A stretch of DNA of 64,000 nt from Streptantibioticus silvisoli (GCF_027947535.2 NZ_JAAGKO020000025.1:1-64000); one strand, 5' to 3'; counted from the first letter of the stretch, positions 51,053 through 60,560 are shown. A program made the numbers and translations. Notes: generated by a model not told the origin, from the sequence alone.

Positions 51053-51330
51053 GTGGGCTTCGTACGAGTGCTGTCAGGAAGGACTGTCCGTCGGATCCGA
51101 CGGATGAGCAGCGGGCGTTGGCCAGCCATTACTGCCTGCTGTGAGAACGGGCCGGAGGAGTGCACGTTGGCAATGACGCCACACACCCAAGCGTTCCCGC
51201 GATGGCCGACGGTGTACTGGTACTTCACCTGGTGGCACGACGACGACGGCACCGTCGAGAAGGTCCACGCCATGCCGCGGATGAAGGTCCCGGACGATGC
51301 CGAGCGGGCGTCAATGAGGCAACCCGTCTT
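51053..51330 (+). pseudogene. IS5-family transposase N-terminal remnant
   Basis: The frame encodes SSGRWPAITACC followed by FPRWPTVYWYFTWWHDDDGTVEKVH, the N-terminal signature of IS5/IS4-type transposases (W..I.PLLP, then P.W.TVYWYF..W...GT.E.I). The downstream DDE catalytic part is absent and sequence diverges after about 51300. No intact terminal inverted repeats were found. It is a decayed insertion sequence. Confidence 0.6.
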
Positions 51331-51670
51331 CGACCTCCGGTGCGTCTCGCCCTCCTGGCCTGGGCGGATGCGGGATGGTGGGCAGATGACTCCGCGCCGC
51401 CACCTGGGCCACGGCCCCACCCCGCCGCCGACCACCGCCGACCCCGCCGGCACCCGCGGCCTCCCCGTCGAACGCGGTGACCGCACGGCGCCGCCGGACG
51501 ACCAGGAGCGCGACGCCGACCAGAACCCGACGCGCGGACGCCGGCCCCTCGGGGACGGCACGCCCCGGCCCTGAGGGAAGGCCGAATCCGCCGGGCCGGG
51601 CCGGGCCGTACCGGCCTTGGCGGCGTGCTCCCCCGCCGTTCGGAGAGAGCCGGCAGCGGTCTCCCCCGCC

Positions 51671-51703
51671 TTCGCCGCCCTCGCGCATGGCGAGGGCGGC
51701 GAA
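51671..51703 (-). terminator. 14-bp perfect hairpin downstream of lectin gene
   Basis: TTCGCCGCCCTCGC and GCGAGGGCGGCGAA pair perfectly around a 5-nt loop, 54 nt past the stop of the minus-strand lectin gene. Confidence 0.7.
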
Positions 51704-51756
51704 CGGCGGTGTCCACCGGAAGCCGCGTGGGCGGATCGCGCCCCCGCGGGTCCGCC

Positions 51757-52260
51757 TTATGCGGCGACCCAGGTCCAGCGCGTGTAGCTTCCGTCGTTCA
51801 CGTAGCAGGTGGCCGACGTGTCGCTGGACGAGTAGTGCCCGATGTAGCAGTTGGCGCCGCCGCCGGGAGCGAGCGGGTAGTCGGACGTGATGCCGTACTC
51901 CATGGTCTGCTCGTAACCCGACGCCCCGCAGGGCGCGGTGTAGACGGACCGGGCGATGTCGCCGCTGGGACTCGTCGGCACGCTGAGGCAGATCTGGCTG
52001 GCCGCGCCGCCGGAACGCACCAGTTCGACCTTGCTCGCCGAGGCGTCCCAGTGCTGGGTGCCGGTCGCCTTGTTGCACGTGACCATTTTCACCGTGTAAG
52101 CGTTCAGCGTTCCGCTGTCCGTGCCCTCAAGACACTTTCCTGTCGCGACATTCTTGATCAGGTACTGCGTCGTGGCACTCGCGGACTGTGCGGAAATCAT
52201 CGTCTGCGCGACGACCGCCAGGGCTACCGTAGAGAGAATGACTCCAAGTTTGACCTTCAT
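51757..52260 (-). CDS. secreted ricin-type beta-trefoil lectin-like protein
   Basis: A 167-aa protein with a Sec signal peptide (MKVKLGVILSTVALAVVAQT, then SAQSASA cleavage about residue 30). It is followed by one beta-trefoil-like domain with YLIKNVATGKCLEG and QHWDAS (QxW-type) and several Cys pairs. It is probably an extracellular carbohydrate-binding protein. The ATG has GGAAGGA upstream. Its GC content is lower than that of its neighbours. Confidence 0.82.
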   Translation of the reverse strand: MKVKLGVILSTVALAVVAQTMISAQSASATTQYLIKNVATGKCLEGTDSGTLNAYTVKMVTCNKATGTQHWDASASKVELVRSGGAASQICLSVPTSPSGDIARSVYTAPCGASGYEQTMEYGITSDYPLAPGGGANCYIGHYSSSDTSATCYVNDGSYTRWTWVAA

Positions 52261-52725
52261 GCGACAGGTTCCTTCCACAGTATGACTATGAGCGATGACA
52301 AGTGGGCAAGCCCGCGGTATCAATTCCGGAGGTTCTACGCCTCTTGCGCGACAACCGGCCCTGAATACACCGGGGTCGGCGGCTGCTGCGATTCAGAGAC
52401 TATGCGCGGACCGCACACCGCCGCGTTAGCACAGGGTGCACTTGTTCGTGTGGCTGAGTATCCTCAAGCGGCTTCCGCAACGCGCCTCCCCATGCGCGGA
52501 GCGCCTCCCCATGCGCCGGTGCACGACCGCCGGATTCGCCCGTGTACGACCGCCGGGCGACCGGGCCCCCGCCGGGTTCCCGCCTCAAGTCGGGCCCGCC
52601 GCCGACCTCCGGGCCCTCCGCCCGGACGACGTAGCGCCGCAACCGGTGCCCCCGCGGCATCGGCCGCGCACCGCACCGCACCCCGCCGCAGCAGCGGCCG
52701 GGAACCCCATGGCTGTCCTGCGCGC
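52261..52725. other. lectin promoter region and non-coding gap
   Basis: The 52261-52420 part is AT-richer and holds the lectin promoter. From 52480 a run of GCATGCGCCG-type repeats follows (GCGCCTCCCCATGCG twice, 52485-52515). No gene is seen. Confidence 0.4.
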
Positions 52726-53558
52726 ATGCCACCCACGAGCGAGCGGAACGACGCGCACCTGGCGGTGACGGCGGCCCGGGCGGGCGCGGCCGTGGTCCGC
52801 GACATGTAGGGGACCTCGCTGGCGCGGTACGAGAAGTCCGCTGGTGACTTCGCCACGGCCGCGGACCTCGCGGCGGAGAAGGCCGTCCTCGACGTCCTGC
52901 GCGCCGCGCGCCCCGATGACGCGGTGAAGGGTGACGGGTGACGGGTGAGGAGAGCGGGCACACCGGTGCGGCCGGTGCGGAACGGCGGTGGCCGGTCGAT
53001 CCGTTGTGCGGCACGCTGAACTACGCCGTGCACACCACGCCGGCCGCGGTGAACGTGGCCCCGCGGGTGGGCAGCGACGTCACCGCGGCCGCGACAGCCG
53101 ACCCGTTCACCGGCGAGGTGTTCTGGACCGACGGTGCACGCGCCCGCCCCCGGAGGGAGGACGGTACCGGCGAGCCGCTCGCGCCGTCGCCCGGTTCCCG
53201 GCTGGTGGACGTCAACCTCGATCCCCCGTTCCCCAACTCGCCGGAGTTCCGGGCCGCCCGCCTCCTCACCGCCGCCGAGTTCGCCGGGCACTTCCGGCCG
53301 CGCGTCGTCTCCACCACCCTGGCGGTGGCCCGGGTCGCCGCCGGCCGCAGGGCCGCGTACGTCACCGACGGCCACCTGCGCGACAGCGTGCACTTCGCCG
53401 CCGGTATCGCCCTGTGCGAAGCCGCCGGCTGCGTACTGACCGGAATCCACGGTCAGCCTCTGCACACCGGCGCGGGCGGACTGGTGGTGGCGGCCGACCG
53501 GCGGACGCACGCCACGTTGTTGAAGACGATCACGGACCAGATCGCGGACGCCCGGTAG
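52726..53558 (+). pseudogene. inositol monophosphatase-family gene, broken
   Basis: The 5' part encodes HLAVTAARAGAAVVRDM, an in-frame TAG (52807), then YEKSAGDFATAADLAAEKAV, typical of the family N-terminus. At about 52925-52945 a GGGTGACGGGTGACGGGTGA run replaces the expected VVGEE codons and shifts the frame. The rest continues as EESG, then VDPLCGTLNYAV (the usual DPLDGT motif has Cys) and DSVHFAAGIALCEAAGC. The ORF from 52938 alone would lack the first 70 residues. The gene is inactive or made in a shortened form. Confidence 0.7.
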
Positions 53559-53703
53559 GACGACCTCACCGGGCCGCAGGACGTAACGGCGTTACCGGTA
53601 CGGCTTCCGCGGCCGGGCGTTGCGGGGGACCGTGCCCCCGGGCCAGGTGCGGCCCTGCTCAGGCGCCGGCACCTGCGGGTCGGTCGGCCGGTTGATCGGA
53701 CCA

Positions 53704-54204
53704 TCAGTCAGACGTGTGATCGGACGTTTGCTCGGCCAAGGTGAGGACCACCTCGTCGATCTCCTCACCGCGGGCGTTCGCGAAACCTCGCTCATGGCCG
53801 GTGAGGACGAATCCGCACTTCTCCAGGACGCGGACGGAGCCGGCGTTGTCGGCGGCGGCGCGGGCGTACAGCGGGCGATCCGGTACGACGCCGAGCAGTT
53901 CCCGCAGCGCGGCCGTGGCCGCTCCACGCCCCCAGTACGCGCGCCCGATCCAGTAGGTGACCTCGCGCTCCTCGGGCGGCCCGAACACGGCGGCGTGGCC
54001 GGCGATCTCCCCGTCGTCCGCGAGGACGGTGCGCATGACGTTTTCGGGATTGCGGCGGTTACGGGCCCAGTGGGCGTCGAACAGGGCGCGGTCCGACGGG
54101 TCCTCGGCCGTGAAGGCGGCCATCCGGATTCCCTCGGGATCGTTCATCTGAGCGAAGAAGACCGGCAGGTCGGCGTCTCGCACCTCTCGTAGCGTGACGT
54201 CCAT
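53704..54204 (-). CDS. GNAT-family N-acetyltransferase (RimJ/RimL type)
   Basis: A 166-aa protein with MDVTLREVRDADLPVFFAQMNDPEG, TYWIGRAYWGRGAATAALRELL (acetyl-CoA loop, about 97-118) and AADNAGSVRVLEKCGFVLTGHE. The start ATG has GGGAGG 6 nt upstream. It probably acetylates protein N-termini or a small amine. No partner gene is nearby. Confidence 0.86.
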   Translation of the reverse strand: MDVTLREVRDADLPVFFAQMNDPEGIRMAAFTAEDPSDRALFDAHWARNRRNPENVMRTVLADDGEIAGHAAVFGPPEEREVTYWIGRAYWGRGAATAALRELLGVVPDRPLYARAAADNAGSVRVLEKCGFVLTGHERGFANARGEEIDEVVLTLAEQTSDHTSD

Positions 54205-54549
54205 CGTGGCCTCCCGGAGCTGATCCTGAACGGTCGTGCGCGCCGCGAAGCGCCCGTCGATCATCCCACTCGCCGATCATCCCGGAAGACCGCCGCCGCG
54301 AGCGGCCGTCCACCTCCGCGCGTCAGCACCTGCGCGTGCCCGCGCCGTCACCCCGCCGAGCGACCGGGCACCGCGAGCCTGCCGGGCAGCAGGCCGCGCC
54401 CAACCGGCCGGACGGGCAGCGCTCAACGAACAGCGCGGGGCCGCCTTCGGTCGGCGGCACGGATCACGCCAGCCAAGGGCACGGGCGGCGTTCAACCACC
54501 GCCGGCACGGCCCACGCCCAGCCGGTGGCGTGACGGCAGAGGCTCGTAC
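54205..54549. other. intergenic region, no gene seen
   Basis: A 345-bp gap between the GNAT start and the HxlR stop. Frames are Ala/Arg/Pro-rich. Nothing else is visible. Confidence 0.45.
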
Positions 54550-54951
54550 TCAGCCGTCGGCGTGGGCCGCGTCGTACGTCTGCCGGGCGGACAGGACGTC
54601 CGGCATCCGGTCTTCGAGCAGCGCGATCAGTTCCAGCACGCGGGTCGCGGTCTGCGCGCCGAACGGCGTGAGGCTGTACTCCACGTACGGCGGGTTGGTG
54701 GGCCGCGCGTCGCGGATCACCAGGCCGTCGCGCTCCAGGGCGTGCAGCGTCTGGGCGAGCATCTTCTCGCTCACGCCGTCCACCCGGCGGCGCAACTGGC
54801 TGAAGCGGAGGGTCTCCTCCCGCAGCGCGCCGAGAACGAGGCTGCCCCAGCGACCGGTGACGTGCTCCAGCGTGCTGCGGGACGGGCAGTCGCGGGCGAA
54901 GACGTTGAACGCGTCCTCGCCGTCCTCCTGCCGCTTGTTCCAGCTCTTCAT
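54550..54951 (-). CDS. HxlR-family transcriptional regulator
   Basis: A 133-aa winged helix-turn-helix protein. It has CPSRSTLEHVTGRWGSLVLGAL (about 22-43), the family hallmark with a sensor Cys, then RFSQLRRRVDGVSEKMLAQTLHALERDGLV and VEYSLTPFG. Divergent to the flavodoxin gene with an inverted repeat between them, it probably controls both in response to quinone or electrophile stress. Confidence 0.88.
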   Translation of the reverse strand: MKSWNKRQEDGEDAFNVFARDCPSRSTLEHVTGRWGSLVLGALREETLRFSQLRRRVDGVSEKMLAQTLHALERDGLVIRDARPTNPPYVEYSLTPFGAQTATRVLELIALLEDRMPDVLSARQTYDAAHADG

Positions 54952-54973
54952 ACCCGAAGCATACTCCTGCGCA

Positions 54974-55011
54974 GCGCTAACTCAGAGATTGCGCTTTTGA
55001 AAAGTTAGTGC
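54974..55011. promoter_or_regulatory. inverted repeat in HxlR/flavodoxin divergent promoter
   Basis: GCGCTAAC (54974-54981) and GTTAGTGC (55004-55011) form an inverted repeat with a 22-bp AT-richer centre. Spacing of about three turns between arm centres suits a dimeric HxlR repressor. Confidence 0.6.
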
Positions 55012-55072
55012 TCCACTGGAGTGGTCGCCAACCGGCTCACCCTTATGGCTCACCCTTACGAGGAGCACCTCC

Positions 55073-55675
55073 ATGACCACCCCCGCGCAGGCCCCCGTCG
55101 TCGCCATCGCCTACCACTCCGGTTACGGGCACACCGCCGTCCTCGCCGAGAGCGTCCGCGACGGCGCGGCGGCCGCCGGAGCCGTCACCCACCTGATCAA
55201 GGTCGACGAGATCACCGACGAGCAGTGGGCACTGCTGGACGGCGCGGACGCGATCGCCTTCGGGTCGCCGACCTACATGGGCACGGCCAGCGCCGCCTTC
55301 CACCGGTTCGCCGAGGACTCCTCCAAGCGCTGGTTCACCCAGGTCTGGCAGGACAAGCTGGCGGCCGGGTTCACCAACTCCGGCAGCAAGAGCGGCGACA
55401 AGCTGCACACCCTCCAGTACTTCACCGTGCTCGCCGCCCAGCACGGCATGACCTGGGTCAACCTGGGCCTGCTCCCCGGCTGGAACGCCTCCGACGCCTC
55501 CGAGTTCGACCTCAACCGGCTGGGCTTCTTCCTCGGCGCGGGCGCGCAGACCAACAACGACCAGGGTCCCGACGGGGTCCACAAGGCCGACATCGCCACC
55601 GCCCACCACCTCGGTCGCCGCCTCGCCGAAACCGCCCGCGTCACCACCGCCGGCCGCGCGGCCCTCGCCGCCTGA
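55073..55675 (+). CDS. WrbA-like flavodoxin / NAD(P)H:quinone reductase
   Basis: A 200-aa flavodoxin-fold protein. It has the FMN phosphate loop AIAYHSGYGHTAVLAESV (about 12-29), the second loop FGSPTYMGTASAAFH (about 63-77) and FTNSGSKSGDKLHTLQYF (about 100-117). It reduces quinones by two electrons, a protective role. The ATG has GGAGCACCTCC nearby. It is regulated from the divergent HxlR gene. Confidence 0.87.
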   Translation: MTTPAQAPVVAIAYHSGYGHTAVLAESVRDGAAAAGAVTHLIKVDEITDEQWALLDGADAIAFGSPTYMGTASAAFHRFAEDSSKRWFTQVWQDKLAAGFTNSGSKSGDKLHTLQYFTVLAAQHGMTWVNLGLLPGWNASDASEFDLNRLGFFLGAGAQTNNDQGPDGVHKADIATAHHLGRRLAETARVTTAGRAALAA

Positions 55676-55793
55676 CCGGCTCGGACCCGCTCGGCCCCGG
55701 ACCCGGCCTCGGAGCGGCCCCGGCACCGCACGGCGGTTCGCGCGGGGCCGCTTCGCGAGCGTGCGGCGGTTCAGCTCGCCGGTTCGGCACCGT

Positions 55794-56129
55794 TCACGTC
55801 GTCCCGTGCTCGCGGGTGCGGGACGGCGGGGTCGAAGGCGTCGGGGTCGTCCGGGTGGAGCCCTGGATCGCGGCCGGCGGCCAGCCTCCGGGGACGTTGG
55901 CGAGGCCCGGCCAGTGCCGGAACGCGTCCCGTGACACGCACGGGTCGCCGGTCAGGCGCTGGACGACGTCGTGCCGGGTGACCCACCACGCGCGGACACC
56001 GCCCGGCAGTTCGGCCGGGACGGCCGGGCCCATGGCCCACAGGACCGCGGCGTCGGCGTGGGCGGCCGTGGCCATAGCCATGGCCGCGGGATCAAGAACG
56101 GGACAGCCGGAATCGGACAGGGAGGACAT
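55794..56129 (-). pseudogene. cytochrome P450 N-terminal remnant
   Basis: Residues 1-85 read like the first helices of an actinomycete P450: CPVLDPAAMAM, LPGGVRAWWVTRHDVVQRLTGDP, VSRDAFRHWPGLANVPGGWPPAAI. The frame then turns into Thr/Pro-rich sequence and stops at 111 aa. The I-helix, ExxR and heme Cys are absent downstream, so this is a truncated gene. Confidence 0.65.
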
Positions 56130-56507
56130 GGGTCAGCCTTTTCGCGGGGAACTGCCCCATCCGTGAACTCAGCGGCCAATGGAGTCCCGTTATTGATACG
56201 GGCATTCGGCATGTGACATGGCCGGGCGGACTTCCGCTCCCGACCACCACCGGCCACCGCCTTCCCCCTCCTCGCCCCGCCGCCCACCGACGCCCCGGCA
56301 CCGGCGCTCACTCCGCCTCACCGGAGCGAACCATCGCCTCGCCGAAGCGGACCGTCACCTCACCGGAGCCGATCACCAGCTCACCGGGATGCGACCACCA
56401 CCTCGCCGCAACGGACCCCCGTCCGGCCGCCGCAGGGGCCCCACGTGGGAAGCGACCGAAAACCTACTGGCCGGTTGTCACAGAATGAGACTGGCGGCAC
56501 ATGATCA
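56130..56507. other. intergenic region, no gene seen
   Basis: A 378-bp divergent spacer between the P450 stump and the phosphatase gene. CACCGGAGC/GATCACC repeats lie around 56320-56390. The phosphatase promoter is probably near 56460-56500. Confidence 0.4.
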
Positions 56508-59186
56508 GTGAGCCGTAAGGTTCTCACCCTGTCGTCGGGCTCACCCGCCATCGGGCGTGGTCCCCGCACGCGAACGAGCATGGCTCCCAGTTCAGTCAGG
56601 TGGGCTTCCTGGATGTGTTGCGCCGAGAACACCGGCCCGGCCGGACGAGACTCCCGGCCGCAGAACCCGCCGGGGGTGCCGGCGGAGCTTCCTGCCGCCG
56701 TGTTCACGACGGACCACGCCGGCCGGATCACCGCCTGGGGCGACCGGGCCGCCGCCGCGTTCGGCCGCCCGGCCGCCGACGTGCTGGGGCTGGACTGGGA
56801 CGTCCTGTTCGGTCCGGACGAGTCCGGCCGGCTCACGGATGCCCTCGCCCGCGCCCGGCAGGGGCTGCCGTACAGCGGTGTGCTCACCGCCCGGTCCGGC
56901 GACCGGTTACCGTCGCTCACCCTCAACTGCTCGCCGCTGACCGGCGTTTCCGGTGATCCGGTGCTGGCGTGCTCCGTCAGCGGCGGTGGACCCGGCGCGG
57001 TGGCGGACGGTGGATCCGGCGCGGCGGACGCGGAACGCAACGCGGTGGCGAACGCGGCACTCCACGTGGCGAACGCGGAACCCGACGCGGCAAAGGACAC
57101 GGAATCCGACGCGGCGGAGCGCCAACGGGCCGCCGTCCGGGCGGCGTTCGTCGACGAGCTGGTCGGGAAGTCACCGTTCGGGCTGCTCATGCTCGACGAG
57201 GACCTCCGTTTCGTCCTGGTGAACGACAGCCTGTCCGCCATCAACGGCGTGCCGGTGGAGGCACACACCGGCCGGCTGGTGGGCGACGTCATGCTGACCG
57301 AGGACGGCGGGGCCTACGAACGGATGCTGCGCGAAACGCTGCGGACCGGGGAACCGGTCACCGGCCTGATGGTGCGCGGGCGCACCGAGGGGCATCCGGA
57401 CGCCGACCGTTCGTGGTCGGTCTCGCTGTTCCGCCTCGCCTCCTGCGACGGCCGGGTCCGGGGGCTGGGCGGCATCGTGGTGGACGTGACCGACAAGCAG
57501 GCGGCCCTGCTGGAGGCGTCCGCGGCCCGGGGGCGTCTCGCGCTGGTCAACGCCGCCAACACCCGGGTCGGCACCACGCTCGACATGCCGCAGATCGCGG
57601 AGGAGCTCATCTCGGTCGCCGTGCCCGCGTTCGCCGACCTGGCGGTGGTCAAGATCCGTGAAGACCTGTTCGGCGACACCGTCCCCGACGTGTCCGGGAC
57701 CCCGATCCGGCTGCGCAGGCTCGCCGGCCGGGCGATGGACAACCCCGCGTCCTCCTCGATCTTCCGCTCGCACGGCGAGACCTCCCAGCCTCCCGGTTCC
57801 GTGCTGCACGAGTGCATGCGGACCGGCGGCGCGCACCTGCTGGCGGACATCGACGACGAGGCGCTACAGGCCCTCGCGCACGACGCGGAGCACGCCCGGC
57901 TCGTCCGCGGCAGCGGCCTCACCTCCATGATCGTCGCGCCGTTCGTCGCCCGGGGCCGGGTCCTCGGCGTGGCGTTGTTCGGACGGTCCGACAAACGCGA
58001 CCCGATGAACGTCGAGGACCTCAAGAGCGCCGAGGAGCTGGCCGCCCGGACGGCGATGTGCCTGGACAACGCGCTCGCGTACAGCAACGAGCGGCGCATC
58101 GCGGTCGCGCTGCAACGCAGCATGCTCCCCGAGGACGAGGTCATCCCGCGGCGGCCGGGCCTGGAGGTGGCCCACCACTACCGGCCCAGCAGCAACGCGG
58201 CGCAGGTGGGCGGCGACTGGTTCGACGTCATCGCGCTGTCCGGCCACCGGGTGGCCTTCGCCGTCGGCGACGTCATGGGCCACGACCTGCACGCGGCCGC
58301 CAACATGGGCCAGCTGCGCACCGCCATGCGCACCCTGGCCCAGCTCGACCTGGAGCCGGCGGACCTGCTCACCCGGCTGGACGAGGCCGTCCGCCGGGGC
58401 ACGGCGACGCGGTACGCGACCTGCGTCTACGCCGTGTGCGACACGGTGACCCGCGAGTGCAGCATCGTCAGCGCCGGCCACCCGCCACCCCTGCTGCGGC
58501 ACGCCGACGGCACCACCGAGGTCCTCGCGGTCTCGCCCGGCGTCCCGCTGGGCGTCAGCACCGACGACCCCGGGTTCGCGGTCACCGACATCGTGCTGCC
58601 GCAGGACGCCACCCTCGTGCTGTACACCGACGGCCTGGTCGAGCACCGCGGTGAGGACATCGACGTCGGCATCGACAGGCTGCGCACGGTGCTCGCCGAG
58701 GACGGCGGATCGGTGCGTGACCTGTGCGAACGGGTGGCCACCCGGTTGAGCCCGGCCGGCGCCGAGGACGACCTCGCCGTCCTCATGGCCCGGCTGTCGA
58801 CCAGCCCCGACCACGGCTTCGCGACGTGGCTCGTCGACCCCCGCCCCGAGTCCGTCGCCGGGGTCCGCGCCCACCTGCGCCGGACCCTGCACGCCTGGGA
58901 CCTGCCGGACCTGGTCGACGCCACCACGCTGCTCGCCAGTGAGCTGGTCACCAACGCCCTGCGCTACGCCCACGGCACCATCGAACTGCGCCTGGCCAAG
59001 GGCGCCTCCCTGGTGTGCGAGGTCGCCGACGGCGACCTCCGCGTCCCCCGCCGCCGCCAGGCCGGTCCCGACGAGGAGGGCGGCCGCGGGCTGGTCGTCG
59101 TCAGCGAGTACTCCCGTTCCTGGGGCACCCGCCCGACCGCCGACGGCAAGATCGTCTGGTTCGAACTGGCCTTGCCCCAGGGGTAG
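56508..59186 (+). CDS. PAS-PAS-GAF-SpoIIE phosphatase with HATPase domain
   Basis: An 892-aa multidomain signalling protein. PAS 1 is about 60-150 (AVFTTDHAGRITAWGDRAAA) and PAS 2 about 215-330 (GLLMLDEDLRFVLVNDSLSAING). GAF is about 360-525, and the PP2C/SpoIIE domain about 545-765 (VGGDWFDVI, AVGDVMGHDLHAA, YATCVYAV, LVLYTDGLVE, DDLAVLMAR). The C-terminal RsbW-like HATPase is about 780-890 (LLASELVTNALRYAHG, GRGLVVVSEYS). It probably regulates a sigma factor through an anti-anti-sigma partner. A linker at about 155-205 is an Ala/Asp/Glu repeat. The start is uncertain; an ATG lies 24 codons inside. Confidence 0.85.
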   Translation: MSRKVLTLSSGSPAIGRGPRTRTSMAPSSVRWASWMCCAENTGPAGRDSRPQNPPGVPAELPAAVFTTDHAGRITAWGDRAAAAFGRPAADVLGLDWDVLFGPDESGRLTDALARARQGLPYSGVLTARSGDRLPSLTLNCSPLTGVSGDPVLACSVSGGGPGAVADGGSGAADAERNAVANAALHVANAEPDAAKDTESDAAERQRAAVRAAFVDELVGKSPFGLLMLDEDLRFVLVNDSLSAINGVPVEAHTGRLVGDVMLTEDGGAYERMLRETLRTGEPVTGLMVRGRTEGHPDADRSWSVSLFRLASCDGRVRGLGGIVVDVTDKQAALLEASAARGRLALVNAANTRVGTTLDMPQIAEELISVAVPAFADLAVVKIREDLFGDTVPDVSGTPIRLRRLAGRAMDNPASSSIFRSHGETSQPPGSVLHECMRTGGAHLLADIDDEALQALAHDAEHARLVRGSGLTSMIVAPFVARGRVLGVALFGRSDKRDPMNVEDLKSAEELAARTAMCLDNALAYSNERRIAVALQRSMLPEDEVIPRRPGLEVAHHYRPSSNAAQVGGDWFDVIALSGHRVAFAVGDVMGHDLHAAANMGQLRTAMRTLAQLDLEPADLLTRLDEAVRRGTATRYATCVYAVCDTVTRECSIVSAGHPPPLLRHADGTTEVLAVSPGVPLGVSTDDPGFAVTDIVLPQDATLVLYTDGLVEHRGEDIDVGIDRLRTVLAEDGGSVRDLCERVATRLSPAGAEDDLAVLMARLSTSPDHGFATWLVDPRPESVAGVRAHLRRTLHAWDLPDLVDATTLLASELVTNALRYAHGTIELRLAKGASLVCEVADGDLRVPRRRQAGPDEEGGRGLVVVSEYSRSWGTRPTADGKIVWFELALPQG

Positions 59187-59197
59187 TTGACGACAGC

Positions 59198-59215
59198 CGT
59201 ACGGGCCCGTACGGG
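59198..59215. terminator. perfect 18-bp palindrome after phosphatase gene
   Basis: CCGTACGGGCCCGTACGG begins 11 nt after the stop. It can form a stem on either strand and lies between convergent genes. Confidence 0.5.
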
Positions 59216-59378
59216 ACGGTGGGGGACCGTACGGCCGCGGAGGGCGGGACGTCCGGCCGGCTCGCCGCCGACCGCGGCGACCCGGACCGCGCGGCCGCCC
59301 GCCGCCGGACCTGGCACGGCCGCCCGCAGTCACAACGTTGGCGTAGTCGCGACGTGGCCGCAGTCGCAACGGGCGCAG

Positions 59379-60179
59379 TCACAGCGTCGACAGCAGCCCG
59401 CCGTCGACGACCTGGACGGTTCCGGTGGTGTAGCGGGCGCGGTCGGAGGCGAGGAAGGCGACCGTCTCGGCGATGTCCTCGGGCGTGCCGGGGCGGCCGA
59501 GCGGAATGGCGAACGTCCTGGCGAACTCGGCGCGGGCCGCGTCGAGATCGCCGCCGTGCTCCGCCGCGAGGGCGGCCAGCCGCTGGGTGAGTCCGCTGGT
59601 CTCGATCACGCCGGGGGAAACGACGTTGACGCGTACGCCGTGCGGCGCCGCCTCGTTCGCCAGGCCCTTGCTGTAGGCGTGCAGTGCCGCCTTCGCGGCC
59701 GCGTAGGCCACCGCGGCGGGCTGGGGCCAGCGTGCCGCGTTGGACCCGATGTGGATGACCGAGCCGTGCCCGCGGGCGAACATCCCCGGCAGCAGGGCAC
59801 GGTCGAGGCGCACGGCGGACAGCAGCGAGCCCGACAGGTCGTTCAGCCAGTCCTCGTCCGTCAGCGCCAGCACGCCGTCCGGGACGCGGGTCTGCGCGCC
59901 CGCGTTGTCGACCAGCACGTCGACGCCGCCGAGGTGGTCGAGCGCCGCCTCCGCGAGCCGGCGCACACCGTCGGCGGTCGAGACGTCCGCCTGGACGAAC
60001 GTACCGGCGACCGGCCCGTCCGCGGCGTGGCGGGCCGAGGTGACCACCCGGGCGCCGGCGGCCTCCAGCCTGGCGGCGATCGCGGCGCCGAGGCCACGGG
60101 TCGCGCCGGTCACCAGGGCCCGCCTCCCCGCGAGTTCCCGGGGGTCGACGGCGGCCTGCGTTCCGGGCGGCTGGGTCAT
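59379..60179 (-). CDS. short-chain dehydrogenase/reductase
   Basis: A 266-aa classical SDR. It has the cofactor loop ALVTGATRGLGAAIAARL (about 21-38), DNAGAQ, the catalytic Ser in HIGSNAARW and Tyr/Lys in AVAYAAAKAALHAYSKGLA (about 160), and the C-terminal GTVQVVDGGLLSTL. The ATG with GAAAGG upstream is chosen over one five codons earlier. It is divergent to an ArsR-type gene that probably represses it. The substrate is unknown. Confidence 0.87.
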   Translation of the reverse strand: MTQPPGTQAAVDPRELAGRRALVTGATRGLGAAIAARLEAAGARVVTSARHAADGPVAGTFVQADVSTADGVRRLAEAALDHLGGVDVLVDNAGAQTRVPDGVLALTDEDWLNDLSGSLLSAVRLDRALLPGMFARGHGSVIHIGSNAARWPQPAAVAYAAAKAALHAYSKGLANEAAPHGVRVNVVSPGVIETSGLTQRLAALAAEHGGDLDAARAEFARTFAIPLGRPGTPEDIAETVAFLASDRARYTTGTVQVVDGGLLSTL

Positions 60180-60200
60180 CGGGACACCTTTCATCGATGT

Positions 60201-60217
60201 TCATCGATCATAGATGA
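60201..60217. promoter_or_regulatory. palindrome in SDR/ArsR divergent promoter
   Basis: TCATCGATCATAGATGA has TCATC/GATGA arms and overlaps further TCATCGAT copies just to its left (60191-60198). It is a likely operator for the adjacent ArsR-type repressor, covering both promoters in a 54-bp spacer. Confidence 0.6.
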
Positions 60218-60233
60218 TTGGTACGCTCCCCCG

Positions 60234-60560
60234 GTGCGCACTCCCCTGCATCCACCGATCGAGGACGTCGGCCTCGCCGGTGTGCTCTCCGCGCTCGGCG
60301 ATCCCGTCCGCCTGCGGATCGTCCGGGTGCTCGCCGACGGCGAGGAGCACCTGCGGCCCGACTTCGACGTCCCGGTCGGCCAGTCCACCCTCAGCCACCA
60401 CATGAAGACGCTGCGGGACGCCGGCGTCGTCCTCAGCCGCCCCGAGGGCACCCGCTGCTTCGTCTCGCTCCGCCCGGAACTGGAACAGCGCTTCCCCGGC
60501 CTGGTCGCCGCGGTCCTGAGGAACCTGGAGGGCGCGACCGGCCCGGCGGCGGATCACTGA
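60234..60560 (+). CDS. ArsR-family transcriptional regulator
   Basis: A 108-aa winged helix-turn-helix protein. It has LAGVLSALGDPVRLRIVRVLADGEEHL (about 15-41), VGQSTLSHHMKTLRDAGVVLSRPEGTR (recognition helix, about 50-76) and CFVSLRPELEQRFPGL. No ArsR metal CxC motif is present. The GTG start is close to the operator, so the mRNA may be almost leaderless. Confidence 0.84.
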   Translation: MRTPLHPPIEDVGLAGVLSALGDPVRLRIVRVLADGEEHLRPDFDVPVGQSTLSHHMKTLRDAGVVLSRPEGTRCFVSLRPELEQRFPGLVAAVLRNLEGATGPAADH

